Source: Strigamia acuminata (taxonomy: Eukaryota > Arthropoda > Chilopoda > Geophilomorpha > Linotaeniidae). From it: a DNA stretch of 64,000 bases. This document shows positions 1 to 9,101 of this stretch, one piece after another. Each line of letters starts with the position of its first letter. Position 1 is the stretch's first letter. The notes below the pieces were generated by a model. That model had not been told where the DNA came from, ran no database searches, and was given only the letters and a program-made list of their open reading frames with translations. A program made the translations under genes and the position numbers. The stretch spans positions 7,302,501 through 7,366,500 of the forward strand of contig OX442318.1 in assembly GCA_949358305.1 (NCBI GenBank). The letters run 5' to 3'.

Positions 1-298
1 GTGAATTGTTTGGTCGCAGTAGACGTCGCAGGCGGTGAGATATAAATTAATTGATTTGATTGAGAAATTAATTTTTTTTTTTTTTTTATTAATTTTATTT
101 AGATCTCGATCTCGTAGTCCGAAACGTGGCGCTGCAGCAGTCGTCGATCGGCGTCGGTCACACAGCCCCGAACGTCGTCGATCACACAGTCCACCAGATC
201 GAAGTCGGGAGAAAAGAAGGTCGCGAAGTCGGGAGAGGGGTCGTGATCGTGACAGATCCAAATCCCGTGAACGGGAAGGTAGATCTGGACGATTTTAA
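1..298 (+). CDS. U2af38: U2AF 35 kDa subunit, last exons (C-terminal RS domain)
   Basis: Two exons: 1-34 (donor GTGAGA at 35) and 103-298 (acceptor TTTAG at 98-102), joined in phase, stop at 296-298. The exon at 1-34 ends an ELFGRSRRR stretch matching the conserved RELYGRRRKK that follows the second zinc finger of U2AF1. The second exon is an RS domain rich in RS, RD and RE dipeptides and ends SGRF, the C-terminus of U2AF35 in other animals. In the family this protein pairs with U2AF65 and reads the 3' splice-site AG in the nucleus. Only the tail lies in the window; the UHM and zinc fingers should lie upstream. A stray copy of one UHM exon occurs at 8130-8198. SREK1-like or other SR proteins are less likely because of the ELFGR and SGRF pair. 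Confidence 0.8.
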
Positions 299-347
299 AG
301 TTGTTCTACTTTTCTGTACTAGAACCGAGCAGTTATTTTGCTAATTT

Positions 348-905
348 GGATATGTTCATGTACCGATGAAATTAATAAAAATCGCTTCCTTACGTACATT
401 ATTGGGAGTTAATAACATGAATCGCAATTAATTTTAATTTTAGAGGAAATTGTGTTTTTATTACGAGAAGGATAAGTATGATTGAATAAAATGAATTTTA
501 AAAAATGGTGGATGTACCTGAATTCACAAGAAGCCAACGCTTGGTTGGGTAAAATAAAATGAACAATTGGGGAGTTGGATGTTCAATTCGCATCAAATGA
601 TAAACTAAACTATCCAATTGTGACTTTAAATTTGACTCGCAAGACCATCTTTTGGGGATTTTGTTCATTGTTCAATTAAATATATATTAATTATTAGTTG
701 TGGGCAGTGTTGTTTAATTAATGTTTCTGGTGCTGTTTCTTCCGCTTTTTCGTTTGGGGTTTAGTTTTTGACGATCAGAGATTTCGTTCTCGAGATATTT
801 GCGATTTGAATCAATTTTTGTTCCAATTCGCCAAGTTTGTGGTAATTTTTTAATCTCTTCAGTGGTAATTTTGGGAATTTCTTTGACGTAACAGTAAGAA
901 AAACT
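348..905 (+). repeat. U2AF1 3'UTR/flank, left arm of a segmental duplication, with half of a foldback MITE
   Basis: Starts about 50 bases after the U2AF1 stop and matches 54340-55095 almost base for base, including the polyadenylation-like signal ATTAATAAAAATCGC and a block ending in TTTTGGGGATTTTG. After 660 it enters the left arm of the foldback element that is complete at 54750-55491. The first bases of that arm, and about 100 bases before it, are deleted here. The MITE segment ends at GTAACAGTA near 895, directly against peptide-gene exon 1 sequence, so the original promoter of peptide copy 1 is gone. Confidence 0.75.
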
Positions 906-1170
906 TTGGTAAGCATAAATAGCTTAAAAGATGGCGCTAGCAGCGGAGGTCTGGTTTTTTTGTGCTCCGCTTGTGTGTGTTGCGTGAAAGTTTTTGCTTC
1001 TTGGGCTGAATTTTGAAGTACCTGTGAGTTGTTGGAACGTTTAGTGATTGTGGTGGTGCTATTAGTTCGTGTTGTTTTGGGTGCATTCGGCGTGGAGGTG
1101 AGTTTGTGATTTTGGCGTTAAGCCTTTTCCTGGAGGTTGTGATCGATTTGGATGAAATTTAACGTTTGCG

Positions 1171-2351
1171 ATGCCGCCACCGGAAGTCCCGTGTGTTAAG
1201 TGTTCGAAACCAGTGTATGCAAGACAACCTGCCGTCCGATGTTCTGTTTGTGCTAAAAAGCACCATGCGGACTGCTTTAAAGTAAAGTCAGAGGAAATCA
1301 TTATTTTTGAGGCAAACTTTAAATGTGATGCTTGTGCGAAGAATAAATACCAGGAAGATACATTGATAGATGAGGCTGCTTTATTGGCTCAGTCGCAATT
1401 GAATTTGGGAAAGATAAGATTTCTTCTTCTAATCGTGATATTTTGATCTTTTTGGTGCAGGTTATTGAAGATGTTAAGCGGAATCAGTTGGCTTTAATGG
1501 ATAAAATCGACCTTTTGCACAAAGAAAATATTGAGTTGAGAAAGTTGATTTTGCCATGTGTAACGGAGGTTGCTGCTGGTTCTGCTACTAATGAGACAAC
1601 GTTTGCTGCTGTTTTGAAGAGTGGATCTTTGCCTGCTAAACCTGTCCTGCCGGCTCGTTCTCGCGGTCCATCGTTTTCGCGGGTCGTTTATAGGAACCGT
1701 GCAGATTCTGGAGCCTCAGTGTTATCTGCTAAGCGTCAACGAATTAGTGAGTCGCCGGAGTCAGATGAAGATCAGCGTAGGTGGACTCGTCCCTCTAATG
1801 TCAAGCAGAGGGCGAAGAAGAGAGTAATTATTGGCTCCTGCGCTGGTGGAGGCCTGAAGGCAGTGGTGCCTACACCAGGGGTCCCACGTGGGTTTATTGG
1901 AGCGACTGGGTCTGTATTTGTGTCAAGGCTCTCACCGGAGACTACGGTTGATGATGTTTACAATCATGTGGTCTCTCTCTCTAAGGATGTTGTAGTGTAC
2001 AAACTTGGGGTTAAGTTTACCTCGTATTCGTCATTTTGTGTTCGCGTGGAGAGGAGTGTTGTTGATTCCCTTCTAGATCCGAGTTTTTGGAGTGAGGGGG
2101 TTTTGGTTACCCCGTATTATGGCAGATTATTTGCGAGACAGATCTTGGGCTCAAGAGCCGGTGGTAGTCTTGACGCGACCTGGGTTGTGGTGACGGAACG
2201 ACCCGGAATGCTATCTGAGCTTGTTAAGCCATTAAGCGACAGTGATGTTAATAAGGGCTCTGGATTTTTAAAAAGTGGCGGTGCTTCTGTGGAGAATATT
2301 TTTTCTGTGATTCCCTTGTCGGAAAAGGGGGTGGACTCTGCAGGCGTGTGA
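1171..2351 (+). pseudogene. LINE ORF1 with PHD-type zinc finger
   Basis: ORF1 of the CR1-group element in two frames. Residues 1-60 form a Cys4-His-Cys3 finger (CVKC, CSVC, HHADC, CDAC), the PHD-like finger found in ORF1 of several CR1-group LINEs. The frame breaks by a single base near 1410. Reading continues in the 1443-2351 frame with a coiled-coil-like segment (VIEDVKRNQLALMDKIDLL) and a basic, Ser/Arg-rich middle. The related fragment at 7784-8129 carries the same segment in one frame, which supports a simple frameshift rather than two genes. Likely a nucleic-acid-binding chaperone of the retrotransposon RNP. Confidence 0.75.
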
Positions 2352-2560
2352 TGTGGGTTCTTGTTTATTTTCTGTATTTTTTTTATTTTTTGATATTTTT
2401 GTATTACTGCTTTTGCTTTTGTTTCTGTTTTGGTTTGGGTATTTATTTTTTGTCTTTCTTTTATTTTTACCTGAGTTTTGGTTTGAGTGTTTTTTTTTTA
2501 GGGTATATTTATTGGTTATTATTGATGATGTTTATGATGGATTTGTTTTTACTGTGCACT

Positions 2561-2598
<38 letters not shown>

Positions 2599-3291
2599 TC
2601 GTTAGTGGTTCTTTAATATTTTGTTATTATTGGGTATTATTATTTGAGTTGATAATTTCGATAATCCTTTTATTTTTTGAAATATATTGGATTTATTTGA
2701 TTTTTTTGCTGCTGGCTTGTGTTAAATTATTGTATTGTAAATCTATTTATGTTGTTGCTAATGTAGTTTTAGTTAATATTATTTTCGGGGATTATTACTT
2801 AGGTATTTTGATGGTTATTATGGTTGTGATAATTTTGTTTTCTTTTATTTTAGATTATTATTATTTTGGGGGAGCTGTATTTATATGGTGGTTTAATGGT
2901 GATTTATTTTTGTATCTTAATTTAGTTTTTTTGATTTGCTTGTCCACATACTGTTTGTTGTCAGGGTATTTCTTGAGTTTATTCGATTTTATGTTGTTAT
3001 TATTCATGATTTTAGTTGGTTTTATTATTTTTCACAGTATTTTATTTTTTATCTTGCTTGGGTTGTTCTTTAGGTGGGTATTTATTTTGTGGGTTTGTAA
3101 TTATTTATTTATGGAATGCGGGTTTTTTGTTGTATTCTTTGTTTTATTCAATGTTCACGTTATTATTATTATTATGATTGTCTATTTTTTGGTTATTTGG
3201 GGTTTGTATTTGATTAGACTTAATATTGGTGTTGTTGTTTGGTTCCAGGGGGAGGAACAGAGTATGATGTTGATTCGCTGAGTTTTATTTT
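2352..3291 (+). other. T-rich spacer between LINE ORF1 and ORF2
   Basis: About 940 bases with strong T over A bias on the plus strand, including a long T run at about 2561-2597. Because stop codons need A, long frames stay open by composition: 2649-3281 is open for 210 codons of almost only F, L, I, V, Y and W. It lacks loop-like polar stretches or any family motif. I read it as an untranslated inter-ORF region or inserted low-complexity sequence, not a membrane protein gene. Confidence 0.6.
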
Positions 3292-4394
3292 CAGAATGTT
3301 CGTGGCCTTCGTACGAAGGCGGCGACTTTTCTTGAGTCTGTGTCCTCTAATGACCAGATGATTTATTGTCTGGTTGAGACTTGGTTGAATACAACGTGCT
3401 ATTCTTATGATTACTTCACATCGGGTTATCAGGTGTTTCGTGCTGATCGTGTTGCGGCCGTTGGCCTGGATTGTCGTGGGGGTGGAGTATTGGTTGCAGT
3501 CCCGGGTGGTGTTTCGGTGGTCAGGCGAACGGATCTGGAGGTGGGTGGTGAGTGTGTGTGGGTTGAGATGCGGGATGTTTCTGTTTCCTCTGCTAATCGG
3601 GTTTTGTTGGGGGTATATTATTTTAAACCGGATCTGAGCGTGGCGGAATATGGGGCTTGCTTGAATGGGTTGATTGATGCCTTGAGAGGGTTTGATGGGG
3701 ATGTGTTTATGCTGGGGGATTTTAACCTTCCAAGGGTGTCTTAGTCTGATTTCTCGGTCGACGGTTGTTCGCTATACGTGGCCTCAAAGGCGCTAGCTTT
3801 AAAGGAGACTGTTGACCTGCTGGGTCTTACTCAGTTTAATTTAGTCCATAATGACTTCGGGATTGTTTTGGATTTGGTTTTTTCAAATGTTTTGATAACG
3901 TCGGTTACTCGTCAAATTTTCACGGTGGTTGCTGAGGATAGATATCATCCCTCTCTCTGTGTGAGAGTCGTTGATGCCAAATTAGGTCTGTTAGAGATTA
4001 ATTGTCCGGGATTGAATTATCGCAAGGGGCACTATGTGGGGCTTTATTGCTATTTGAGAGGGGTTGATTGGTCTCCTCTAACGAGTTCATTGGATTTGGA
4101 TTTCTGTGTGAGGTTGTATACTGAAGTTTTGGTTGCTGCCATTCGTCGTTTTATTCCGAGTTTGTCAGTTAGTAGGGGTCTGTTTCCGGTTTGGTTTTCG
4201 GCTGAGTTGAAGGCATTATTGAAAAGGAAAAGATGTTTCCATCGGAGATTTTGGCGTTCACATGCCATTGAGCACTATTTTGCTTTCTCGGAATTGCGTG
4301 CTAGGGTGAAAACGGTATTAAGGCGAGATCGAGCGGATTATTTTGGCCGTCTCGCCCTGACAGTTCGAGTTGGAAATTTGTTAAACCAAGATTC
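3292..4394 (+). pseudogene. LINE ORF2, apurinic-like endonuclease domain
   Basis: Endonuclease/exonuclease/phosphatase fold of a CR1-group ORF2. It opens after an AT-rich stretch with QNVRGLRTK (Asn motif), then VETWL (catalytic Glu motif), GVYYFKPD and GDFNL, and after a TAG at 3742 resumes with the DLVFSN and YHPSL motifs near 3870-3960. The domain nicks target DNA to prime reverse transcription. The internal stop and a frameshift at about 4390-4430 make it inactive. No ATG precedes the first conserved motif in frame, so the start is lost or lies in the T-rich spacer. Confidence 0.75.
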
Positions 4395-7308
4395 CGGGAG
4401 GCCCACTTCGGTATTTCACTGTTGGTTGATGAGGTCTTGGTTTCTGATCCCGTGGAATTGTGCGACAAGTTCGCCGATTTTTTTTCGGCGGTAATTGCGG
4501 GTCGCCCTGGACCTTCTGTGATTGATCCCCTGGATGGTTTTCCGTACGGTTCCATTTCTGGTCGCGTTGATCGGCCACTGGTTTCTATTTCCGATCTTAT
4601 TTATGCTGCCAGGAGATTGCGTCCAAAGAAGTCTTCCGGAATTGATGGTATTCCGTCATTCATTTTAAAGGGATGTGTTTAGATTTTGAGTACGCCGTTG
4701 CTGCATATTTTTAATCTTTCTTAAAGTTCTGGTATCTTTCCCTTAATGTGGAAGAATTCTATTGTTTCTCCTGTATTCAAGGGGGGTTCTCGACTAAATG
4801 TTGGTAGTTACCGTCCAGTGTCGATGCTGTGTTCGACATCTAAACTTTTGGAATATGTAATTTTAGGATCGGTTGAGGACTGGGTTGACTCGTTTGTTTC
4901 GCCGTGTCAATTTGGGTTTACTAGGGGTTTGTCGGTGGAGTTGAATTTGATGACAGCATTATCTTCTATTGTTCCGGCATTTCTTTCCCGTGGGCAATTT
5001 GATATGATATATTTAGACTTCGCTAAGGCGTTCGATCTGGTAGATCATCAAATTCTGCTCAGAAAGTTGGCCTTTTATGGCCTGAGTGACCGATTTGTTT
5101 ATTGGTTTGCCTCTTTTCTCGGTGGGCGCTCTGGTCGGGTTCGCTGCAACGGTACCCTCGGTTCTCCTTTCAACCTTTTCGATGCCGGTGTTCCGCAGGG
5201 CTCGATACTGGGGCCGATATTGTTTAAGATATATGTTAATGATTTGGCTGATGTGTTGTCTGGGTTTTTTCGATCATTTTTCGCTGACGACACCAAGATC
5301 GGGGGTTCGGTTGGGAAACTTGGTGATTGTGAGGCTCTTCAACGGGTTCTAGTACGTGTAGAGCATTGGGTAAAGGCCAATCGCATGAAGATTAATGCGT
5401 CAAAGTCTGTGATCGTGTCGTTTACTCGTCGGCGTAATCGTATTTTGTTTCCGTACAGTTTGTTTGGCTCCATTCTGTCTAGATCTATGACCCAGCGTGA
5501 CCTGGGAGTAGTGTTTGACTCTTCGTTGCTGTTTACTTCACATGTGACGAAGCTGGTTTCGAGTTGTAATCGTATTTTGGGTACAGTGCAGGACAAAACT
5601 TTGGCCCAGTTGGATAAATGATTGAAAAATAAACAATTTTTAAAATATAACCAAACCAATAATAGAAATGCATTATAATCATGCTGAAATAATGTTACAA
5701 TAAGTACAAAAGTGATGTCTTTCTCACAAATAAAAAAAAATAAAAAAATCAAATTTCAACCTTAGAAATCTGTGACAAAACTTTGGCCTGTTCTTCAAAA
5801 TTTTAACAAAAATGAAAATCAGTTTAACTTTAATACTTGATTCCTTTCTCACATTGTTTAATAACTTTAATGCACCTTGTACGCATTGAATCAATTTGTT
5901 TTTTAAAACTTTTAGCAGTGATGGACTCCCATGCTTTTTCAATGGATACTGCATTGTCCTGCTAAAAAATCCACTTTGCTCCTGCCATTCCTCTTCCTTT
6001 CTTCCACAAATTCTCATCCAGGACCACTTAATACATATTTGCATTTTGTCTTCCATTCAAACAAATAATTTCACTCTTTTTCTTGTATCCAAATGCACCC
6101 CAAACCATAACAGATTGGAATGGGCAGAAAAACATGTTTCCTGGACCAATGAGTGGCAAAATGCTGTGTTCAGAGATGAAAAAACTTCAACCTGGATGGT
6201 CCTGAAGGCTTGAAATATTACTGGCATGATTTAGGAAAGAACGATGTGATGTGCATGAGTAGGAATTTTGAAGGAGGATCTGTTATGGTTTGGGGTGCAT
6301 TTGGATACAAGAAAAAGAGTAAAATTATTTGTTTGAATGGAAGACAAAATGCAAATATGTATCAAGCGGTCCTAGAGGAGAATTTGTGGAAGAAAGGAAG
6401 AGGAATGGCAGGAGCAAAGTGGATTTTTCAGCAGGACAATGCAGTATCCATTGAAAAAGCATGGGAGTCCATCACTGCTAAAAATTTTAAAAAACAAATT
6501 GATTCAATGCGTACAAGGTGCATTGAAGTTATTAAACAATGTGAGAAAGGAATCAAGTATTAAAGTTAAACTGATTTTCATTTTTGTTAAAATTTTGAAG
6601 AACAGGCCAAAGTTTTGTCACCGATTTCTAAGGTTGAAATTTGAATTTTTTATTTTTTTTTATTTCTGAGAAAGACATCACTCTTGTACTTATTGTAACA
6701 TTATTTCAGCATTATTATAATGCATTTCTATTATTGGTTTGGTTATATTTTAAAAATTGTTTATTTTTTAATCATTTATCCAACTGGGCCAAAGTTTTGT
6801 CCTGCACTGTATTATCTCGAGGTTGGTCGGAGATTTTAGTACATTCGGTCCTTTGCGTTTGCTATATCTTTCCATGATACGTTCTCGCTTGGTCTTCGCT
6901 TCCTGTGTTTGGGTTGGGTGTTCTAATTATCTGCTTGCACGGTTGGAGGGTGTTCAGCGGCGTTTTACGCACCTGATCCATCGTCGTTTTTTTAGTTCCT
7001 CTGTTTTTAATTATGAGAATATTTTGAAAACTTTGAACATTCCAACCATTAAGTCACTATTTATTATTCGAGATGTTTTATTTGTTGCGGCTTTGATTAG
7101 GGGTCAGGTGTGTTCCCCTTGGCTGTTAGGTCAATTGAGGTTCCATGTGCCAAGTTACGTTACACGTTTGCAGAATGTTTTTGCCCCGGTAATTGTGAGT
7201 TCCGTCTATCGGCTATGTACTCGGGTGAATGAATTGCCGCGGGATATCGATATTTTTGTTTTGTCGGGTCGGGAATTAAAGCGAGACTTGTATGTTTATT
7301 TTGTTTAG
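4395..7308 (+). pseudogene. LINE ORF2, reverse transcriptase (split by a Tc1 insertion)
   Basis: Reverse transcriptase in three pieces. 4422-4680 holds the thumb-side start (RPKKSSGIDGIPSFILKG) and ends in TAG. 4746-5583 holds the palm: FKGGSRLNVGSYRPVS, LDFAKAFDLVDH, GVPQGSILGPILF and FADDTK with the catalytic Asp pair. The Tc1 derivative then interrupts, and 6812-7308 resumes with the C-terminal region (YLSMIRSRLVFASCVW, LEGVQRRFTHLIHRR) and a stop. The FADD form of the active site is usual for CR1/Jockey groups. Two stops and the insertion make it dead. Confidence 0.8.
5584..6809 (+). mobile_element. Foldback Tc1-like element with 530-bp inverted arms
   Basis: Bounded by TA on both sides (5582-5583 and 6810-6811), with termini CAGTGCAGGACAAAACTTTG and its reverse complement. 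The left arm 5584-6113 is an inverted copy of the right arm 6280-6809; both are 530 bases with scattered mismatches, and the loop is 166 bases. Loop plus right arm encode a Tc1 transposase C-terminus (WTNEWQNAVFRDEK, GGSVMVWGAFGYKKKS, WIFQQDNA). The block with the last catalytic residue (the NPIENLW region) is missing between QDNAVS and EKAWES. The N-terminal DNA-binding half is replaced by the inverted copy. Non-autonomous; any read-through transcript would fold into a long hairpin. Confidence 0.9.
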
Positions 7309-7512
7309 TGTAATGTTAATTGTATTTTTGGGCGAGTTGTTGTTTGTTTATGTTTTTTTTTTTGATTTTGTCGTCCGGCATTGTTTGTAATGACTTTATA
7401 ATGGTTTTTTGGTGGTTAGGTCCTGTCTCTCCCCTTGTAGGCTAAGGCTGTTAGGAGGGACAGGACTACGTAAGTAGTATCAATAAACAGTTATATATAT
7501 ATATATATATAT
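7309..7512 (+). other. LINE 3'UTR and (TA)n tail
   Basis: Short 3'UTR after the ORF2 stop. It contains GTCCTGTCTCTCCCCTTGTA, a pyrimidine/purine hairpin ending GAGGGACAGGAC, then CAATAAACAG and a (TA)n run. A related 3' end occurs in reverse orientation at 24141-24225, beside an (AAT)n run, which confirms this as the family's 3' terminus. Confidence 0.65.
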
Positions 7513-7783
7513 TTAGTTTTACTTTATTTTACTTTATTTTTTCTGTTACAGAATATGAAGAATATCGGTTTAAAAATCGCATTCATCGCGGTCTGCCTGG
7601 CGTGTTTTTTACTGACATGTGAAGCTGCTTCAGTCGGACAGCAATCGGATGGTGGACAAATGTACGTTGTATTACGGTAAACCAGTCTTAACGTGTGAAA
7701 GAAAAATGCGGAAGTTGTTTTGTTTGATCAAAAATGTTAGTCGTTTTGAGAGTCAAGGGATAATAAGAAAAATATCGAGTTGT

Positions 7784-8129
7784 TATGTCTGATGCGGCTG
7801 CTCTTGCTGCTGAAACTGATGGTGATATAGAGATAAATTACTGGGTTCTAACCGTGAAATTCTTCTCTCCCATGTTCAGGTGGTTAAGGAAATCAAGCGT
7901 GATCAACTGGTGCTAATGGATAAAATTGATATGTTGTACAAAGAAAATTTGGCGTTAAGAAATTCAATTTTGAAGAATGATGCTGGAACGATCGTTGATG
8001 CTCTTGGTAATAAGGAATTCTCTTTTGCTGATGTGTTAAAACGTGGTTCGACTGGGCAACTTAATTTTCCTGGTCTCTCTCGCAGACCTTCGGTCTTGCG
8101 TCCGAATTTTAGAAACCGTGGCAAAGTAA
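7784..8129 (+). pseudogene. Second CR1-group LINE fragment (ORF1 coiled-coil region)
   Basis: Encodes VVKEIKRDQLVLMDKIDML and a following Ala/Leu-rich segment that aligns with the ORF1 at 1443-1700 but is clearly diverged, so it is a different family member. It joins peptide copy 1 intron 2 at about 7783 and a U2AF1-like exon fragment at 8130. No 3' end or tail is attached. Confidence 0.7.
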
Positions 8130-8198
8130 AGTGATGTTGAAATACAAGAACATTTTGACAACTTTATTGAAGACGTTTTTGTCGAACTTGAGGATAAG
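8130..8198 (+). pseudogene. Stray U2AF1 exon fragment (UHM region)
   Basis: Twenty-three codons reading SDVEIQEHFDNFIEDVFVEL then EDK, followed by GTATTG. This matches the start of the U2AF35 U2AF-homology motif in other animals (SDVEMQEHYDEFFEEVF then a short acidic stretch), and the match ends where GT follows, as at an exon border. It lies 8 kb downstream of the true U2AF1 3' end on the same strand, between LINE and intergenic sequence. Read as a displaced exon copy; no neighbouring U2AF1 exons are seen. Confidence 0.7.
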
Positions 8199-8376
8199 GT
8201 ATTGTATAACATAAATAAGAAATTACCGTCCGAAATCGTTTTAACGAATAATTTGAAATTCTTTGGGTCAATTTTGCTCGAAACTGGCATTTTTTCGGCT
8301 AATTTTGCTGGAATTTGACATTTTTTTGGCTAATTTTGCTGGAATTTGACATTATGGACTTTTCACACACTCTAAC
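8199..8376. repeat. Short tandem repeat stretch, otherwise non-coding
   Basis: Contains direct repeats of GGCTAATTTTGCTGGAATTTG (about 26-base period, two full copies plus a variant) at about 8265-8352. No gene is seen. It leads directly into the orphan exon on the minus strand. Confidence 0.5.
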
Positions 8377-8520
8377 TGTATAAACATTAAAGTGTGCCAC
8401 GTGATCGCAATCCACTAATGCTAGTAAAGTGGCTTTTGGAACTGCAATTTGATCCTGAGGGGTCCGACATTTATCCAAATCTCTGAGAAGTCCATCTGAA
8501 TCTTCGAATTTGGAATCCAT
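8377..8520 (-). CDS. Orphan first coding exon of an unrecognised gene, copy A
   Basis: Forty-eight codons on the minus strand, starting MDSKFEDSDGLLRDLDKC and ending HFNVYT before a weak donor GTTAGA. The copy at 55530-55673 has the same length and phase and differs at 6 of 48 residues, with a perfect donor GTGAGT. I do not recognise the protein. Equal length, an open frame in both copies and a splice donor argue for a real initial exon carried in the duplicated unit. No downstream exon is seen to the left, where LINE and peptide-gene remains lie. Copy A is probably a relic. Confidence 0.5.
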
Positions 8521-8556
8521 ATCCAAACACAGAACACACTAATTTATAATAATAAT

Positions 8557-9001
8557 AGTAGTGGGTTTGTGGGGCTCCTGAAACAGTGGTTGGTGGTGAG
8601 GGGGGGTGGGGGGTGGTGAGGGTTAAGTGGGGAGGGGGAGATAAGGGGAGGGGGAGATAAGGGAAGAGGGAGATAAGGGGAGGGGGAGATAAGTGGAGGG
8701 GGAGATAAGGGGAGGGATAAGTGGGGTGACTAATTGCCTCAATCAATCACTCTTATCATTCAATCAATGTGCCCTAGGCTATTATTTGTTATTGTTTTTC
8801 TTTACTTAAGTACCTTGTTGTTGTTTTTCCCAAATTTTCAAAGGACCCTTGTTTTTCTTTACTTAAGTTCCTTGTTGTTGTTTTTCCCAAATTTTCAAAG
8901 GATCCTTGTTTTTCTTTACTTATGTACCTTGTTGTTGTTTTTCCCAAATTTTCAAAGGACCCTTAGGCTACTTTTAACCAAAGGAGGGATATTATTGGGT
9001 A
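8557..9001 (+). repeat. Polinton left terminal inverted repeat
   Basis: About 445 bases matching the reverse complement of 23663-24101. The outer part is polypurine: G-runs at 8600-8638 and repeats of GGGGAGGGGGAGATAA to about 8720. The inner part holds three tandem copies of a roughly 60-base unit (TTTTTCTTTACTTAAGTACC, then TTGTTGTTTTTCCCAAATTT). The inner border is near ATATTATTGGGTA. Confidence 0.85.
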
Positions 9002-9033
9002 GTCATCTTAACCAGTGGGAAACTAGTAATGGG

Positions 9034-9041
9034 TATATATA
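9034..9041 (+). promoter_or_regulatory. TATA box of Polinton PolB
   Basis: TATATATA about 68 bases before the PolB ATG at 9102, just inside the left terminal repeat. It is followed at about 30 bases by a pyrimidine-rich stretch suitable for initiation. Confidence 0.6.
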
Positions 9042-9101
9042 CTTGCAATTCCCCCACTCTCTTCTCTTCACTTCTTGCAAGTGCTAGGTACTGTTTGTAT
9101 C

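Larger units (their letters stand above)
921..7512 (+). mobile_element. CR1-group non-LTR retrotransposon, degenerate
   Basis: Inserted in intron 1 of peptide copy 1: the intron text AAGCATAAATAG stops at 920 and TTTAGTTTTACTTTATTTTAC resumes at 7512, as in the undisturbed introns at 48421 and 58034. Order: GC-richer 5'UTR, ORF1 with an N-terminal PHD-type zinc finger, T-rich linker, ORF2 with endonuclease and reverse transcriptase, short 3'UTR, (TA)n tail. There is no RNase H domain, which with the PHD-type ORF1 fits the CR1 side of the Jockey/CR1 groups. Several stops and frameshifts and a nested Tc1 element make it dead. No clear target site duplication was seen. Confidence 0.8.
894..7783 (+). 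pseudogene. Secreted helical peptide gene, copy 1 (disrupted)
   Basis: Remains of the small peptide gene found intact at 48483 and 58096. The 5'UTR exon end (to 908, donor GTAAGC) is recognisable. Intron 1 should be about 60 bases but holds a 6.6-kb LINE. The signal-peptide exon runs 7552-7661 with ATG at 7555 and an intact frame (starts MKNIGLKIAF, signal ending near TCEA); its coding part is 107 nt, the same as in the two intact copies. After the donor at 7662 the intron can be followed only to about 7783, where a LINE ORF1 fragment joins. The later exons, including the mature peptide exon, are not present nearby. The TATA-type promoter is replaced by a MITE fragment. Judged non-functional. 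Confidence 0.8.

Noticed and set aside
1062-1301. Minus-strand ORF over LINE ORF1
   Set aside because: Antisense shadow of the PHD-type zinc finger coding sequence.
2649-3281. 210-codon hydrophobic ORF as a multi-pass membrane protein
   Set aside because: Arises from T-rich, A-poor sequence in a LINE spacer; no polar loops, no homology pattern, no codon structure.
5896-6213. Plus-strand ORF in the left Tc1 arm as a gene
   Set aside because: It reads the inverted arm antisense; only its last part is transposase sequence.
8471-8746. Pro/Leu-rich minus-strand ORF at the Polinton end
   Set aside because: Translation of the polypurine TIR repeats; mirrored at 23910-24149.
9075-9101. Upstream start for PolB
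   Set aside because: The extra nine codons begin at TTG; ATG 9102 is the first ATG after the TATA box.
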